NCBI RefSeq assembly: GCF_904849725.1
Contig: NC_058518.1
Coordinates: 510,743,225-510,807,224 of the forward strand
From: Hordeum vulgare subsp. vulgare
Lineage: Eukaryota; Streptophyta; Magnoliopsida; Poales; Poaceae
Direction: 5' to 3'
DNA length: 64,000 nt
Position 1 is the stretch's first letter. The number at the start of each line of letters is the position of its first letter. The notes beneath the pieces are model-generated. The model had not been told where the DNA came from, did no database searches, and saw nothing but the letters and a program-made list of their open reading frames with translations. Position numbers and translations under genes: made by a program. Below, piece by piece: positions 1 to 10,582 of this stretch.

Positions 1-250
1 GGTGGAGCCACGACCCGGGACTAAAGCCCCTCGCCTGCCGCCTGGCGAAAAGGGGTCTTTAGCCCCGGGTCGTGGCTAGACCCGGGACTAAAGGGGTCTT
101 TAGTCCCGGCTCGAGCCCCGACCCGGGACTAAAGGCCCGTGCTTCCCGCCTTTTGGTCTGTCGAAAAAGGGTCTTTAGTCCTGGGTCGTGGCTCCACCCG
201 GGACTAAAGGGTGTCTTTAGTCCCGGTTCGAACCCCGAACCGAGACTAAA
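1..250. repeat. CACTA left subterminal repeat array
   Basis: Alternating copies of CCCGGGACTAAAG and CTTTAGTCCCGG, often as facing pairs that could form hairpins (for example 100-132 and 170-209). In CACTA elements such subterminal repeats are binding sites for the element-encoded TNPA-like protein. The family role is established knowledge. The array is directly visible. Confidence 0.85.
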
Positions 251-258
251 GATCCTAC

Positions 259-265
259 TATATAA
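259..265 (+). promoter_or_regulatory. TATA box of the first CACTA transcription unit
   Basis: A TATATAA motif lies just inside the subterminal repeats, followed by a pyrimidine-rich leader with CTCTCTTCTTCC. A closely related promoter block occurs at about 2371-2425. Placement just inside the subterminal repeats is usual for CACTA elements. The start of transcription is inferred. Confidence 0.55.
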
Positions 266-563
266 GCGGGAGTTGGAAATTTCCAACCCAAATCGCCATT
301 TCGTTCTCTCTTCTTCCTCGGACTCTCCTGCCCGGCGCGGCACCGGACAAACTCGCGCGACGTCGCCAGGCTGCCCGCCGTCCTCCTCGCTGCCGCCTAC
401 CGTCCTCCTCGCCGCCGCCATCCTCCTCGCCGCCGCCTGTCTTCCTCCTCGCTGTCGTCGACGCCCTTCCCTCCCACTTCGGCCGGTAAGCCCCCCGCCC
501 CCTCCTCCCCAACACGTACGACGAGCCGCCGGCGCCCGCCGGCAGGGACGCCACCGCTGTCCT

Positions 564-927
564 CGGTGAGGAGGAGAAGTAGAAGAAGAAAAAGGAGAAT
601 AAAAGAAGAAAAAGGAGAAGAAAAGAAGAAAAAGGAGAAGAAAAGAAGAAAAAGGAGAAGAAAAGAAGAAAAAGGAGAAGAAAAGAAGAAAAGATTTTTT
701 TTGTCATTTAATTCCTATTGTTATTAGGTTTGTGCCGGTGAGGAGGAGAAGTAGAAGAAGAAAAAGGAGAAGAAAAGAAGAAAAAGGAGAAGAAAAAAAG
801 GAAAAGGAGAAGAAAAGGAGAAAAAGGAGAAGAAAAGGAGAAAAAGGAGAAGAAAAGAAGAAAAAGGAGAAGAAAAGAAGAAAAGATTTTTTTTGTCATT
901 TAATTCCTATTGTTATTAGGTTTGTGC
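564..927. repeat. Two-copy direct duplication of a purine-rich unit
   Basis: Unit one (564-735) and unit two (736-927) both begin CGGTGAGGAGGAGAAG, continue as a GAAGAAAAAGGAGAA-type tract and end in the same T-rich segment finishing TTAGGTTTGTGC. The two differ in purine-tract length. Each unit begins with a possible splice donor (GGTGAGG), so the duplication may have doubled the donor of a leader intron. Confidence 0.85.
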
Positions 928-984
928 TAGATTATTAGGGTTAGTAATATTTAGAATTAGGTTAGGGTTACAAGAAGAAGAAAG

Positions 985-1205
985 ATGAACAACAATAAGA
1001 AAAGAAGATTAGGAAAAAGGAAAATAAGAAGAGGAGGAGAAGAAAAGAAGAAAAAGGAGAATAAGAAGAGGAGGAGAGGAGAAGAAGAGGAAAAATAGAA
1101 GAAGAGGAGAAGTAGAAGAAGGGAAGTTGAAGAAAAATAGGAGAAGAAGAAGCGGAGAAGAAAATAAGAAAGAAGAAGAAGAAGAAGAAGAAGAAGAAGA
1201 AGACA
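985..1205. repeat. GAA/GAG-rich microsatellite tract
   Basis: Nearly pure purine strand made of GAAGAA, GAGGAG and GAAAAG units, ending in a perfect (GAA)n run near 1172-1203. It lies in the presumed leader intron of the CACTA element. Open frames across it encode only low-complexity Glu/Lys/Arg or, on the other strand, Ser/Phe/Leu, and are not taken as genes. Confidence 0.85.
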
Positions 1206-1514
1206 TTTCTACGTATATAGATGCTTAATTAGTGTTTTTTAGATTATTGCTTAATTTTTCTATTGTATATGCTTAAGTGTTATTTGTAGAGTATTTGGTG
1301 AATTTAGGATTAGGTAGGTGAGCGTTAAATAGGTTATTTGTGTTATTTTTGTGTTATTTAAATTTGTGTTATTAGGGTTAGGTAGTTAGTGTTAATTAAT
1401 ATATAGTTGAACTAGTTGATTTAATAAAAGTACTTTATTTTACTATATATACAATTAGTTTATTTTTTGCAAGAAAATTAACAGAACTAGTTTATTTTTT
1501 TAGTTCATTTTACG

Positions 1515-1916
1515 ATGCCTATCCCGCATCCTCGTCGCCGACTCGGTGGAGGACACCTGCTTGATCAGAGGGGCCATGTCCGGGACTGGGCTCCGCCCGT
1601 CTGGTATTGGGAGGTGCTACCTTCCGGGGGGCGTAGGTTGGTGAGGAGCCAGCCCGTTGTTGACCCGATCCTTCTTTGGTGGCGTTCGCGTGGGCCAGTG
1701 ACGGTGCCGAGGCTTCCGGACACCGCGGAGGTGGTACGTCACCGTGTCAGCGAGGAGGATGAGCACGTCCGTCGCTACATGGTTGCGTTGGAGGGCAGGT
1801 TCGAGCATACCTGGCAGGTTCTTCAGGGATCTCACTGGAGCTATGATCTTGTGATGGTTCCTTCTCTTTGGGTGTCCACCGCCCGCGACGATACCCATCG
1901 GGCGCTACGGTTCTAG
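1515..1916 (+). CDS. Hypothetical CACTA-associated protein, 133 aa
   Basis: An open frame from ATG at 1515 to TAG at 1914-1916. A run of T ending in TTTTTTAG (a plausible splice acceptor) lies just upstream, so a leader intron from the purine-rich region is likely. The protein is basic and Trp-rich, with segments such as WYWEVLP, DPILLWWRSRG and RYMVALEGRFEHTW. It shows no signal peptide, membrane segment or catalytic motif that I recognise. It lies between the first CACTA promoter and an internal copy of the subterminal repeat. Similar short proteins are, to my recollection, common beside grass CACTA elements, but I cannot confirm the family. It could be a remnant of a longer element protein. 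Its length without a stop and its non-repetitive composition support real coding. Confidence 0.45.
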   Translation: MPIPHPRRRLGGGHLLDQRGHVRDWAPPVWYWEVLPSGGRRLVRSQPVVDPILLWWRSRGPVTVPRLPDTAEVVRHRVSEEDEHVRRYMVALEGRFEHTWQVLQGSHWSYDLVMVPSLWVSTARDDTHRALRF

Positions 1917-2131
1917 CTGTATCAGTGATGCTATATGTATGATAGTATTCGAGGAGTATTAGTGATAATATTCGACGATGTACGGACACAAGAGATGATG
2001 TAGTTTTGCTTATAATTGAATGCATGCTAATTTGAATACTACTTTATTTTATGATTTGGTTTTGCTTATTGAATGCTCAAATTGGAAAAGTACTCCTACT
2101 TTGAATACTATGTAGAAATCTAGGATTCCCG

Positions 2132-2157
2132 GGTGGAGCCACGACCCGGGACTAAAG
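2132..2157. repeat. Internal copy of the CACTA subterminal repeat
   Basis: These 26 bases are identical to window positions 1-26 (GGTGGAGCC followed by ACGACCCGGGACTAAAG). A further GACCCGGGACTAAAGG lies at about 2371-2386. With the TATA box at 2393 this makes an internal repetition of the element's terminal and promoter region. The stretch 1917-2392 shows no other coding signal. Confidence 0.8.
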
Positions 2158-2392
2158 TTGTTTTGGAATGGAGTTCCTGAAAGAATAATTCTTTTTTGGT
2201 ACAAAGTTCAACAAAGTCCTTTGACACTAGACAATGTGACATATAGAAGGGTAGATGAGATCAGGAAAAATAGGATCATTTTCTACACATCTAGAATGTC
2301 GCCATTTTGTTAAATCCTTAAAGGTTAAGAGAACCCGTTAGACATATTTTAGAGTTTAGGTTCTAGCCAAGACCCGGGACTAAAGGTCCTCC

Positions 2393-2400
2393 TATATAAA
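2393..2400 (+). promoter_or_regulatory. TATA box of the second CACTA transcription unit
   Basis: TATATAAA directly after a GGGACTAAAGG repeat. The block GACTAAAG-GTCCT-CCTATATAAA followed by a sequence ending TTTCCAACCC is clearly related to the block around the first TATA box at 259. Transcription probably starts near 2425. A leader intron probably ends at TTTTTTGCAG (acceptor at 2476), just before the ATG at 2481. Confidence 0.6.
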
Positions 2401-2480
2401 ACGACAGTTCGAAGTTTCCAACCCCTATTATATAGTTTGTTAGTTTATTAGTTAATCAAATGTCTGTTTTTTGCAGAACT

Positions 2481-3299
2481 ATGGATCCACATATCAGGAA
2501 CCTCAAAGAGGAAGAACTTCTCGAAGATATAATCAAAGACGGCCCCGCCGTTGAACCAGCTGAATCTCCGTCGTCATATCTAAACCCCTCCGGATATGGA
2601 ATGGAGGTCGACCGACACGAAGATGAAGCCGATGGGGCAGGAGATAGGTCCAATGACGGAGAAGGTGATAGCTCCACTGATGGAGAAGCCGGTGGAGAAA
2701 TAATAAAGTCCGGGGAGGTATACATATGAAGTTCGACAATCACTTGTAATATGTGAAAAATATTGGAGATAGCTCTATATTGTATACATATACATTCATT
2801 TGACGAATGTTTCTCCCTCTTAGGCCTCCACATCGAGCAAATCTACGAAACGAGGCCCGACTAGAAAGTTGGATGCACGGATGCATTACACCTTTGAGGT
2901 GATATTGACTACGGGCGAACCCAAGCTTCCTAAGAATGCTGCTGACACATTCAAGAAGCAATGCGGAGTTCTCGTTAGGGATCACGTCCCGATCAGCGTT
3001 CGGGAGTGGAACAAGCGCAAAGGGGCAGCCAATAGTGACTATGTCGCCGAAAGGTACAAAGATAATCTTTGGAATGATCTCATGTCACATTTCAACCTGC
3101 CAGAATGTGAGAATGAAGACGCCGCAAAAAAACTGAGGGCCAAAGTCAATCAATGGACTCTAAAGAAGATGGCCGAACTATTCCGTAGCTGGAAGAAGAA
3201 GCTATGGAAAAACTATGTGAAGACAAAGAAAGTGCCACTATTCGAGGGGTATCTAGCCAAGCAGGCGAATCACTGGAAGGCATTTTAAGAGTACAAGGA
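2481..3299 (+). pseudogene. CACTA element gene, N-terminal exons (Transposase_24-like), interrupted by Sukkula LTR
   Basis: The first part of a gene that continues at 8167 and 34693. I place the start at ATG 2481, not at the in-frame ATG 2460, because the latter precedes a clear acceptor (TTTTTTGCAG ending 2476). Exon 1 (2481-2717) encodes an acidic 79-residue segment starting MDPHIRNLKEEELLED. The intron 2718-2823 has GT and AG borders. Exon 2 starts at 2824 with ASTSSKSTKRGPTRK and continues in frame into a Transposase_24 (Ptta/En/Spm)-like region with ISVREWNKRKG and NHWKAF. A TAA stop at 3286-3288 breaks the frame. Codons before and after it match the family pattern, so it looks like a point mutation. 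The Sukkula LTR then splits a codon at 3299. The expected role, from TNPA-like and Ptta proteins, is binding the element's ends or helping transposition. Confidence 0.75.
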
Positions 3300-6200
3300 T
3301 GTGACAGCCCGATGCCGACGTTCCAGAAGCTTCCCCTTTTCTTTCCGTTTTCGTCGTGTGGGTATTTTCAGTTGCTGCATCATCATCGCATCATGCGCAT
3401 CATCAGCATTGCATCGGCATCTCCGTTGCCGCCCGTTTTCAAAAACTTGCATCCGTTAGTAGTTGCCGGTCCTCGTCGTTGTCCATTCCGAGCCCGACCG
3501 CACACGCACGCGCCCGCGGCACCGTCGAAACCCTGTTTTTAAAGTGTGTTTTAAACTTCCTCTGATCGAGGTGAAACTTGGCACGTGGTCGCATTTGATA
3601 TAGCTAGGCCGTCTGTCGAATTTCGTCGCGATCGGAGACCGTCTGGTACCGGAACCGTCGCCCGTAGCGGCACCGTATTCGGGCCACCGTCGGACGTCTG
3701 TCGGTGTCTTTAAAGTCGATGCCGCGCCGCACCACTTCCCTCTCATCTTAGCCAACGCCACTCTATACACCTAACCCTAACCCGCCTCTCCGATCTGACC
3801 GCACGAACGCGATCGGAGGGTCGAAAAACCCCCAAATACCCCCCTAACCTAGCCCCATCCTATAAATAGACGCCCTAACCTGCCTAATATGGCTAACCCT
3901 AGCCTCTGCCTCGAAAATAACATCATCCAACCCGGCCGCCGCCACCTGGTCTCTCTCCTCCCGCGCAGGGCCCTCCCAGGCCCATCTGGAGCCCGCCCGG
4001 GCCCAAGCCGCCGCCGCGCAAGCCCGAGCCGCCGCCGCCCCTTTTCGAGCTCCCTCCCCCGAGCTCCCGAGCAAGCCCGCGCCGCCGCCGCTCCTGTTCG
4101 AGCTCCGCTCGCCGCCAAGCCAGCGCCGCCGCCTTGCCTCCCCGTCGCCGGCCGCCACCAGAAAACTCGCTGTCGTGGGCTGCAGCGCCGCCCCACGCGA
4201 AGTCCTCGCTGCGTGCCCCTTCAGCCGCCGACCAGCTTGCCGGATCCTGCGCCACCATGCGCCGCCGCTCCTCGACGGCCTCGCCCCGCTCCGCCTGCTG
4301 CCGGAGCAGCGCCGTCGCCGGCCGTGGTCCTCGATCCATCCGGATCGGGAGGCTACCATCTGCTGCGCCAGCAAATCGCCAACGCCTGGGCCCCCTCGCC
4401 TCGAGGCCCAGCTTCTCCCCCGCGCCGGCCCAGCTGCGTCCGGTGTGGCCCAGCTGCTTCGCTGCTCCAGGCCGGCCCATCTCCTGGGCCAGATTTAGCC
4501 CGCGAGGTAAGCGCCCCCAAGCCCACTATACCCCGCCCTAGGCGACTGCTTCCAAATTGCGCTCAATGACCGAACCGGCTCTGATTGGAATTCGGCCCAA
4601 TAACCTTTTTTTTCCAGGTTTTAGAATTTAAATCTATTTCACAGAAATAGACGTTTTTCAAACGACCGTATCTTTTTACCCGTAAGTCGGAACGAGGCAT
4701 GTAGTATATGTTTTTCACGTAGTTTTGCGCATAGAATACGTTGGTGCAACTTGCACATTTGTTTGACACCGTTTAGCGTGCCGAATGCATGGTTTTACAT
4801 GCTGTCCCCTTAGCATTGTGCCCGTATTATTTTTTTCGCGCATGTCCGGGTTGTCCATACGACGTAGGATAAATGTCCATGCTCTAGGGAGCTATTTTCC
4901 ATGTATTTTAGAGCTGTCATTTGTTTTTTTTTGCGTGTAGGGATTGCCCGTTAGGTTATTTTTTTCGTGTCTCGGTTTATTTCTCCCGCATTATTGTGTG
5001 GCATTATTTTGTGTTGCAAACCCCACATTTTTATATGTTTCCGGGGTAGAAAAATCCCATGGATTTTTCTGTGCAATTAGTTTTAGCTTTTGAGTAAGTT
5101 AGTTCGCGCGATATTTTGCCGTGATGCCCTTTTGTTTAATTTGTAGGATTTATTTCGTGCCTCGTTTGAATTAGATGTCAACTAGGGAGTTGATCTTCGA
5201 TGTTTTGTTTAGCCCCTGGTATTTTTAGTTGCAATAGAAATGCATGTTTAGTTGTGTTTTGCTTGCTCTCAAGTTGCTAGAAATAGTGCTGTTTTAGACG
5301 AGCTGAAATATTTCTAAGTCTGGAATCTGTTATTATTTTGTTGCTGTCTTGTCTTGCTTGCATCTTGTGATCTGTATCTCTTTTGGGGTTGGTCGAATGG
5401 AGTTATTTGTACCCCTTATGTTTCTTTAGCATGCTGTGAAGTTTCATGCCATTTGGAGTCCTGTAGCTTAGGTTTTTGCTGCTGTCAATATGTCTTCAGG
5501 CTGAAAACTGCACTTTCATGAGGTGTAATTTTCACTAAGTCTGAAATAGTGTCTGAGATGCCATTTTGTGTCTTCTTTTCCTAGTGCTCCTTGCTGCCAA
5601 GCTAGTTGTTGTTCGATGTTTGTAGTAGTGCTTTTTTCCCTCTTCCGTGCCATGCCTTGCTTGAGCTCATCGGAGTTGTGTAGCCGTAGTTGTGGGGCGT
5701 AGAAGTTGCTATGTGGCTGTTTTTGGCAGACTGTAGTGTTTTCTTGTTTTTGCTCGTAGTTTTCAAACCGTAGCTCCGTTTTGATCGTGTCCTACATGAA
5801 ACTTGCTTAGAATCTTGTGTAGTTTCTTTTTCTCTTGCTGTTTGTATGTGATGGAGTGCTCGTAGCCGCCGTTGCACATAATTTTGCATTCATGCCATCA
5901 TATCTTGCGGTGCTTGAAACTTTTGATCCGTAGCTCCGTTGGAGATGTTCTTTACGTGTAGGTTGCTTGCCTTGACGCGTAGAATCACGTGAACCTATTT
6001 GTTTTGCTGTTTAACAACCAATTAAATGCATTAGTTCAGATCTGGACAGAATTGTAAATTAACATGTGAGGTCGTTTCGGAGGTGCTATATGTCATTTCC
6101 GACCTCACTTAAAATGCCTAGATAGGTAGTTTAACTTCCGCTTCACCTCTTGCATGTTTGACAACATTAATATTGCCGTGTATATAACCGGGAGTGAACT

Positions 6201-8161
6201 AAATAATTAACGTGGAGTTTCCTCAATATGCAACTCGTGTATATTGAACTTCACTTAATGTGTAGTGTTTGATTGTGTGATTTGGCATGCCATGACTTGC
6301 ATGTATTCAGTAGCTCATGCATTATATGTGTTGTGCATCGTGTGGTGAATATCGTGTGTTGATGCTTGTTTCCGGTTTCCCCGTCTCGATAGAGTTCCGC
6401 AAGCGTGTCGGATTGTGAGGACCCGTTCGACTACGTCGGTTCGTCTGCTTCACGGAGGCATTCTTCTTCCAAGCGGAATCTCAGGCAAGATGATCATTTC
6501 CACAGATACCATTACTATCATTGCCATGCTAGTTATCGCTTCTATCGTTTATGTCTCGTTGCCTACCACATGTTAAATATCAGCCTCTCAACAATACCAT
6601 GAAACCTTCAACCTGTTCAACCTAGCAAACCACTGATTGGCTATGTTACTGCTTGCTTAACCCTGTTGATAGCGTTGCTAGTTGCAGGTGCAGATGCTTC
6701 CATGTGAAAACATGGGTTCCTTGTTATATCACCATATTAAATGCTATTTAATTTAATGCACCTATATACTTGATAAAAGGTGGAAGGCTCGGCCTTTCTA
6801 GCCTGGTGTTTTGTTCCACCTTTGCCCCCTTAGTTTCGGCTATCGGTGTTATGTTCCATAAATGAGCGCTCCTAACACGATCGGGGTTGTTATGGGGACC
6901 CCCGTGATAATTCGTTTTAGATTAAAGCTGGTCTGGCAAGGCCCAACTTTGGTACTACATTTGCCTAAACACCTAATAAAATTGCATAGGGACTTTCCGG
7001 ACCCCGAGGATAATTTAATCAACCCCCGGGCCAGTGCTCCTCATGAGTGTTGGCCCCACCTGAGCGATGTCCGGCGCCCCTCTGGACACCCGGAGGTTTA
7101 GCGATCCCGGCGTCTAGCTCATCCGCCGTGTCCTGAGAACGAGGTACGCGACTCCTATCGGGATCGTCGACACGTCGGGCGGCCTTGCTGGATTAGTTTT
7201 ACCTTTGACGAGATATCTTGTGCATCGGGATTCCGGTGATGCTTTGGGTAATCTCAGAGTTGAGGTTTTCCACCAGGGAATCCGACGAGATCGCGAGCTT
7301 CGTGATTGAGGATTTCTATGCGGCTTGTGGTAATTTGTGATGGACTAGTTGGAGCACCCCTGCAGGGTAAAATCTTTTGGAAAGCCGTGCCCGCGGTTAT
7401 GTGGCAACGTGGAAGCTTTGTTTAACACTGGTTCTAGATAACTTGAAGTTAACTTAATTAAAACTTGCCAACTCTGTGCGTAACCGTGACTGTCTCTTTC
7501 GTGAGTTCCTTCTCCGATCGAGGACACGGTGGGGTTATGTCTGACGTAGGTAGGTGTTCAGGATCATTCTTTTGATCATCAGTAGTCACGTCCGTTATGC
7601 GTAGATCTTCCCCCTCTTACTTCCTGTACTCGTAAGATAGCCACCAAATATATGCTTAGGCGCTGCTGCAACCTCACCACTTAACCATGCCTCACCCATT
7701 AAGCTTTGCTAGTCTTGATACCTTTGGAAATGAGATTGCTGAGTCCCCTGTGGCTCACAGATTACTACAACACCAGTTGCAGGTACAGGTTAAGATTACT
7801 TGACGCGAGCGTGTTGATTGTTCATTCGGAGTTGCTTCTTCTTCTTCTTCTTCTTCTTCTTCATCGATCTAGGATGGGTTCCAGGCCGGCAGCTTGGGAT
7901 AGCAAGGATGGACGTCGTTCTTCTTTTGTCGTTTGTTTTCGTCCGTAGTCGGACCCTGCTCTTACTCTTGATGATTATGTAATGTACTGATGTGACTCTG
8001 ATGTAGCTTGTGGCGAGTGTAAGCCAACCCTTTATATATCTCATCTTTTCAGTACATGTACTTGTAACGATATCCATTCTTGCGGCACGACGAGATGCGC
8101 TTCTATCCCTGACGAGGCCCTCGTGCCAAATTGAGGATAGGGTCGCATCTTGGGCGTGACA
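3300..8161 (+). mobile_element. Sukkula-type LARD solo LTR (4862 bp)
   Basis: Starts TGTGACAGCCCGATG, ends CATCTTGGGCGTGACA, and is flanked by a perfect 5-bp target duplication AAGGA (3295-3299 and 8162-8166). The terminal TG and CA and the single-copy structure identify a solo LTR. Its right end agrees with the Sukkula LTR known from barley (a large retrotransposon derivative with LTRs of 4.5-5 kb). Orientation is plus, with a TATA box (TATAAATA, 3861-3868). There is no PBS, PPT or coding region, as expected after unequal recombination between two LTRs. It interrupts the CACTA gene between two bases of one codon. GC-rich open frames at 3850-4570 are Arg/Pro/Ala-rich LTR leader sequence and not proteins. 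A (CTT)n microsatellite lies at about 7836-7862. A related copy is at 36742-59334. Confidence 0.9.
3861..3868 (+). promoter_or_regulatory. TATA box in Sukkula LTR copy 1
   Basis: TATAAATA about 560 bases from the LTR start, in the same relative place as TATATATA (37303-37310) in the second Sukkula LTR. This is the probable U3/R promoter of the former LARD. In this solo LTR it could still drive read-through into the downstream CACTA sequence. Confidence 0.55.
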
Positions 8162-8166
8162 AAGGA

Positions 8167-10101
8167 GTCAGAAGATGCCAAGGCATTATCAGAAAAGAAC
8201 AAGAAAAATGCCGACAAGAAGAAATACCACACGCTGGGGCCAGGCGGCTATGAGACTGCCATCCCAAAGTGGGATAAGAAAGAGCAAGATCTGCTAGCTA
8301 AAAGCATCATACCTAAACCACTCCGTGATGAGTGGGAATTGAGAGCAAGAAATTGGTTCCTTGCGCATGGTGGTTCGTACGACGAAGAAACAGGGGACCT
8401 CATCTGCAGTGACGGTCTTAGGATACCCAGGGAGAATTGGAAGAAGATAGTGAAAGAAATTAAGGAGGGAAAAAGATAGTTCACTGCAGATAGAGAGAAA
8501 GATTTGCCCACACTGGTCCTCGGCAATGACGAATATGGAGGACGAACGCGAGGCTTTGATCCTTCTTACCCGTGGTGGCTTGGGTTTGCCAGAGACCAAG
8601 ACATTTACAGAAGCCGAGCGAGAGCAAAGAAGCGACATCAGCATGAGGAGAATGACAAGTTCAACCAGTTGCTTGCCAGGATTAACGAGCAACAAAAGCA
8701 GATTGATGAGCTTAGAGGAGTAGCGCGCCAGGAAGATCCTGCACTAGATATTACCGGCACCCCATCTAAGCGGAAAAGCAGCGTGGCTGAATCTGAGGCC
8801 CCGCCCGACGATGCACGAAGAATGATAGAGGGCGGTCCCGGCTACCCCGTGGATGGAATCAAGGAGTCAACATCATGTGAACTCCATCAGAAATTCAAGA
8901 ACATATGCATGAAGGTGGCCGTCGGACAAGCTTTACCTTCTGGCCTTGATGCACGCTGGCATGGCCGTGAGATTCCAGCTGGCTTTGCTAAAGTCGGGGT
9001 GGATGAAATCATGGCGGGGTTTCATGATATGGAGCTCGACATAGCTGGACCCGAAGATGAGAGGACACTCGGAGAAGTACTGGGTGGAGTCATCCTATGG
9101 GAGAAGAACTACATCAAGCTTCCAGGCTCGGCCCCGAGGACAATACCGCCTCCGAGTCGTCGCACGTCACCTACACCTCCATCACCTCCAAGCCCTCCAC
9201 ATGACGACGGCCAGCACAACATGAGTCCATCTCGATCACCGCCGCCGGACTTGGGTCGTCCATCTCCGCCGCCGCCCGCTCTGGATACTAAGCGGAAGCG
9301 TGCCAGCAAGAATGCTCCGTCGATGATTTCTAAGCGACGGAGCTCCCCAAAGCGCAAACTGTCGCCCCTCCCAAAGGTACCTCATGCTAATCTTCCTATC
9401 AGACCTTATGATCGTACCGCCGAGGAAAACGCCAGGATAGCAAAAGAACATCATGATGCGCAGATGAAAAAGAAGGAACCCGAGCCCCGCCCGAAATACA
9501 CCGAGAAGCAAATAGCATTTGCAAAATACTTCACAAACCTTCCATCACAGTATGACTTACACCATAAGCCTGATGACTATACACGCACATTGCAGAAGGA
9601 GGGGAAAAAGAGCGGATCACGTGCAAGTGCAAGTGGGAGCAAATCAAGTTCAACTACAAGCAAAAAAATATCAAACGTTCCTCAGCTTGGACAACAGGCC
9701 AAACAGTCGATCCCACCCCTCAGGGTGTTACCCGAGAATGCCCCTCCTCTGGTGCAGGGGCAAGATTTGGAATTAGCAAAGAAGTGGGCGGATGAATGGG
9801 GTATCCCGGTTGAAGACGTTCTGGCTTCCCAAGACGACAGGTTACCCAAGGTTGTGGTAGCCCCTAAGCCACAGTTTGTCATGGGAGCGCCTTTGGTCAG
9901 CAAAGATGATCTCCCAACAAATATGCATTACTTGCATACCTGGTACTTAAGTGAATCAAAGAATGGAAGAACGATGATCGTGGTGAGTGTCCCACGGGAG
10001 TACTACGACCGCCCCGAAGAAATCCATATCGACTTTGATGAACTCTTCCAGATGTACAATGCCGACGCCCTAGACAAATCGCTTATGAGTTGCTATTGTC
10101 T
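8167..10101 (+). pseudogene. CACTA element gene, central exon (coiled-coil and Pro-rich part)
   Basis: Resumes the same reading frame as 3299 after the Sukkula LTR. It begins SEDAKALSEKNKKNADKKK and continues LGPGGYETAIPKWDKKEQDL, typical of the Transposase_24 region of grass CACTA proteins. A single TAG at 8477-8479 breaks it, and the frame is otherwise unchanged to the end. After GGRTRGFDPSYPWW comes a basic, Gln/Glu-rich stretch compatible with a coiled coil (about 8610-8720). A Pro/Ser/Arg-rich linker follows (about 9130-9370) with KRKR-type nuclear localisation candidates, then a conserved tail reaching SCYCL. The exon ends at 10101 with donor TGTAAGTTT. The intron 10102-10187 contains two near-identical 28-base direct repeats. 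The last exon piece before copia B is 10188-10218. Confidence 0.8.
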
Positions 10102-10582
10102 GTAAGTTTTTCAATTCGTTGTCTACATATAACTTGTTTGGTTATTTCAATTCATTGTCTACATATAACTTGTACTCTATTATGCAGAATGAAGATTCTG
10201 GAATGTAAAAGTAGGAACTGTTGGAAATATGCCCTAGAGGCAATAATAAATTAGTTATGATTATATTTCTTAGTTCATGATAATCGTTTATTATCCATGC
10301 TATAATTGTGTTGATTGGAAACACAGTGCATGTGTGGATACATAGACAAAACACTGTCCCTAGTAAGCCTCTAGTTGACTAGCTCGTTGATCAAAGATGG
10401 TCAAGGTTTCCTGGCCATAGGCAAGTGTTGTTACTTGATAACGGGATCACATCATTAGGAGAATCATGTGATGGACTAGACCCAAACTAATAGACGTAGC
10501 ACATTGATCATGTCATTTTGTTGCTACTGTTTTCTGCGTGTCAAGTATTTGTTCCTATGACCATGATATCATATAACTCACC

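Noticed and set aside
72..569. 165-aa open frame at the left edge
   Set aside because: It runs through CACTA subterminal repeats, the TATA box and a low-complexity Pro/Arg/Ser leader. No domain, and no reason to expect translation across the promoter.
258..1206. Several Phe/Leu/Ser-rich antisense frames and Lys/Arg/Glu-rich sense frames
   Set aside because: They are direct translations of the GAA/GAG purine tract and have no non-repetitive core.
3844..4569. Long GC-rich frames on both strands in Sukkula copy 1 (up to 226 aa)
   Set aside because: Pro/Ala/Arg-rich, present on both strands and in several frames at once, not conserved as protein in the second Sukkula LTR (37317-38085).
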